A stretch of DNA of 42,827 nucleotides. Source: Sphaerobacteraceae bacterium. Lineage in GTDB: Bacteria; Chloroflexota; Chloroflexia; Thermomicrobiales; Thermomicrobiaceae. Under the pieces are notes generated by a model. The model was not told where the DNA came from. It worked only from the letters and a program-made list of their open reading frames with translations, and ran no database searches. The DNA is taken from the NCBI GenBank assembly GCA_007695115.1, contig REEK01000099.1:1-42827 (forward strand). Reading direction: 5' to 3'. The position numbers and the translations under genes were made by a program. Below are positions 41,403 through 42,827 of the stretch, one piece after another (positions within the stretch are counted from its first letter, which is position 1; every line of letters begins with the position of its first letter).

Positions 41403-42557
41403 TCAGAACGAGCGCGGCATGCCCAGAACGTGCTCAGCGATATAGGAGAAGATCAGGTTCGTGGAGATTGGGGCAACCTGGTAGAGACGGGTTTCCCGGA
41501 GTTTTCGTTCGATGTCGTAGTCGGATGCGAATCCGTAGCCACCAAATGTCTGCATAGCAACATTGCCGGCTTCCCACGAAGCTTCAGCTGCGAGAAACTT
41601 GGCCATGTTGGCTTCAGCACCACAGGCAACGCCTTCGTCGAAGAGCTCGCAGGCCCGGTAGCGCATCATGTCGGCGGCTTCGACACGGATGTGAGCCTCG
41701 GCGATGGGGAACTGGATCCCCTGATTCTGGCCGATGGGCCGCCCGAACACTACACGATCCTTCGCGCGCTGTGTTGCCTGTTCAATAAACCAGCGACCAT
41801 CGCCAATGCACTCGGCCGCGATCAGAATCCGCTCGGCGTTCAGTCCATCCAGCAGGTAGCGGAAGCCCCGACCTTCTTCCCCGATGATGTTCTCGGCTGG
41901 AACCACGAGGTCGGTGATTTTGAGCTCGTTGGTCTCGTTGTTGACCATCGTGCGAATCGGCGTCACCTCGATGCCGTTGCCGATCGCCTCACGCAGATCG
42001 ACGATGAAGATCGAGAACCCCTCGGATTTCTTCTTCGTGAGATGTTTCGGTGTCGTGCGAGCGAGCAGGAGCATGAGATCGGACCGCTGCACACGGGAGA
42101 TGAAGATCTTGTGACCGTTGACTACGTAGTTGTCGCCATCGCGAACGGCAGTAGTTGTCAGGCTGGTGGTATCGGTTCCGGCGTCTGGTTCGGTGACGCC
42201 GAATGCCTGCAGCCGGAGTTCTCCGTTGGCGATCTTCGGAAGGTAGGCCTGCTTTTGCTCGTCCGAGCCGTGCCGGACGAGCGTCCCCATGGTGTACATC
42301 TGGGCGTGAGACGGCCCAGCGATTCCGCCCGAGCGATTGACCTCTTCCAGAATGACTGATGCGTCGGTCAGGGACATTCCCAGTCCACCATATTCTGACG
42401 GAATCAGGGCGCTGAGCAGCCGTGTGCGGGTCATCTCCTGCACGAACGCTTCCGGATAACCCCGTGTCTGATCCAGCTCACGCCAGTATTCGACCGGAAA
42501 CTGGTCCAGCAACTCACGAACGGTCTGTCTGAGTTCTGTGTGCTGCTCTGCGACCAT
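41403..42557 (-). CDS. Acyl-CoA dehydrogenase
   Basis: 384 residues, the size of the FAD-dependent acyl-CoA dehydrogenase family. Visible are SEYGGLGMSLTDASVILEE near residue 54, FGVTEPDAGTDTTSLTT (the FAD/substrate loop), and the C-terminal QTFGGYGFASDYDIERKLR. The position of the classical catalytic glutamate reads RLYQVAPIST, so it is absent there, as in a recognised subgroup whose base is elsewhere. ATG 42557 has only a weak GGGG (ctAAT) leader. Chain length is not predictable. It is not in an operon with other beta-oxidation genes here. Confidence 0.92.
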   Translation of the reverse strand: MVAEQHTELRQTVRELLDQFPVEYWRELDQTRGYPEAFVQEMTRTRLLSALIPSEYGGLGMSLTDASVILEEVNRSGGIAGPSHAQMYTMGTLVRHGSDEQKQAYLPKIANGELRLQAFGVTEPDAGTDTTSLTTTAVRDGDNYVVNGHKIFISRVQRSDLMLLLARTTPKHLTKKKSEGFSIFIVDLREAIGNGIEVTPIRTMVNNETNELKITDLVVPAENIIGEEGRGFRYLLDGLNAERILIAAECIGDGRWFIEQATQRAKDRVVFGRPIGQNQGIQFPIAEAHIRVEAADMMRYRACELFDEGVACGAEANMAKFLAAEASWEAGNVAMQTFGGYGFASDYDIERKLRETRLYQVAPISTNLIFSYIAEHVLGMPRSF

Positions 42558-42636
42558 GATTAGCCCCCTGACTTCCCGTCTGATTGTCTGGGAGCATCCT
42601 ATGGGCTCGTCGACATCAAATCAAGAACTGGAACAG

Positions 42637-42670
42637 GTGAAGCCTCTGATCCACGTGCCAGAGGCTTCAC
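42637..42670. terminator. Long perfect hairpin
   Basis: GTGAAGCCTCTG (42637-42648) pairs perfectly with CAGAGGCTTCAC (42659-42670) around a ten-base loop. No T tract is seen on either strand. It lies between the acyl-CoA dehydrogenase start and the end of the next minus-strand gene, so it may terminate that upstream (minus-strand) gene. Confidence 0.55.
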
Positions 42671-42742
42671 TGATGGTGGTGAGAGGGAATCTCGAACGAG
42701 CTTTCGGCCCTTCCTCGGATTAATTCTCTTTTGTGGCCGTTC

Positions 42743-42827
42743 TCACGCCTGGGGTTCTCGCGAGAAATAGCCGCGACGAACGAACTTCTCAATCTCAACG
42801 AGCACGAATATCGCAAACCCGACCGCA
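42743..42827 (-). CDS. C-terminal fragment of a probable cation-transporting P-type ATPase
   Basis: On the minus strand the frame from 42826 to the TGA at 42743-42745 encodes 27 residues. They start with a hydrophobic helix (AVGFAIFVLVEIEKFVRR) and end in SREPQA. The pattern of a final helix ending in VEIEKFVRR is common at the end of cation P-type ATPases. Most of the gene lies outside the window, so this is a tentative call. Confidence 0.45.
   Translation of the reverse strand, partial: AVGFAIFVLVEIEKFVRRGYFSREPQA

Noticed and set aside
41352-42359. Plus-strand open frame of 335 codons opposite the acyl-CoA dehydrogenase
   Set aside because: The opposite strand encodes a clear dehydrogenase over the same span; the product has no recognisable domain and the frame is explained as an antisense shadow.
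1-42827. CRISPR arrays, transposases, integrases, plasmid or phage genes
   Set aside because: No regularly spaced direct repeats, transposase, integrase or capsid-type frames were found; the only mobile-like signals are the small repeat block at 23617-23900 and a doubtful tRNA-like tail.

Overview
The window looks like a chromosomal segment from a bacterium of moderate to high GC, probably a Chloroflexota of the Thermomicrobia/Sphaerobacter type. This is an inference from gene style and no marker gene is present. The supporting signs are many universal stress proteins, enolase-superfamily sugar-acid dehydratases, RraA-like and UxuA-like enzymes, an acetamidase/formamidase, FW/GYP-repeat secreted proteins, a 'putative sensor'-domain two-component system, and frequent GTG/TTG starts behind good Shine-Dalgarno sites. 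There are about 40 protein genes, one decayed gene, a block of dispersed palindromic repeats and several long perfect hairpins between genes. I see no rRNA, intact tRNA, CRISPR array, transposase or phage gene.

Region by region. 1-3560: tail of an unknown gene, a YdeI/OmdA-family gene behind a promoter with a LexA-like palindrome, then an enolase-superfamily enzyme, a luciferase-like oxidoreductase and a GNAT acetyltransferase on the minus strand. 3755-9924: typA on the plus strand, facing a tight minus-strand run of cytochrome c, a 45-residue membrane protein, sensor histidine kinase, response regulator, stand-alone sensor-domain protein and rhodanese. 10124-17840: a PLP Cys/Met-metabolism enzyme, a Tat-exported vanadium-haloperoxidase-like protein, a secreted GerMN protein, a small CPxCG protein with its own promoter and terminator, a membrane diguanylate cyclase and, just after it, a decayed second copy of the cyclase. 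17872-23338: tandem universal stress protein, two divergent paralogous membrane proteins, a TPR protein and a class-F-like sortase.

23339-31193: a repeat block, then a minus-strand run. It holds purK-purE, an RraA-like aldolase and a mannonate dehydratase, preceded upstream by a compact operon of methyltransferase, FAD oxidoreductase, SRPBCC protein and KAS II-type ketosynthase. I regard that four-gene operon as the best candidate for an undescribed pathway. 31476-42827: formamidase-like protein, rhamnonate-dehydratase-like enzyme, D-2-hydroxyacid dehydrogenase, a second tandem stress protein, aldose epimerase, a small unknown protein, an NAD(P)-binding protein, a large fusion of a degenerate PAP2-like membrane domain to a kinase-like domain, an acyl-CoA dehydrogenase and the C-terminus of a probable P-type ATPase.

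Together the genes suggest an aerobic heterotroph degrading sugar acids and amides, with redox-linked signalling and a cell surface carrying sortase-related proteins. The most interesting signals are the ketosynthase operon, the cytochrome c/two-component operon, the PAP2-kinase fusion, the decayed GGDEF duplicate and the LexA-like promoter.
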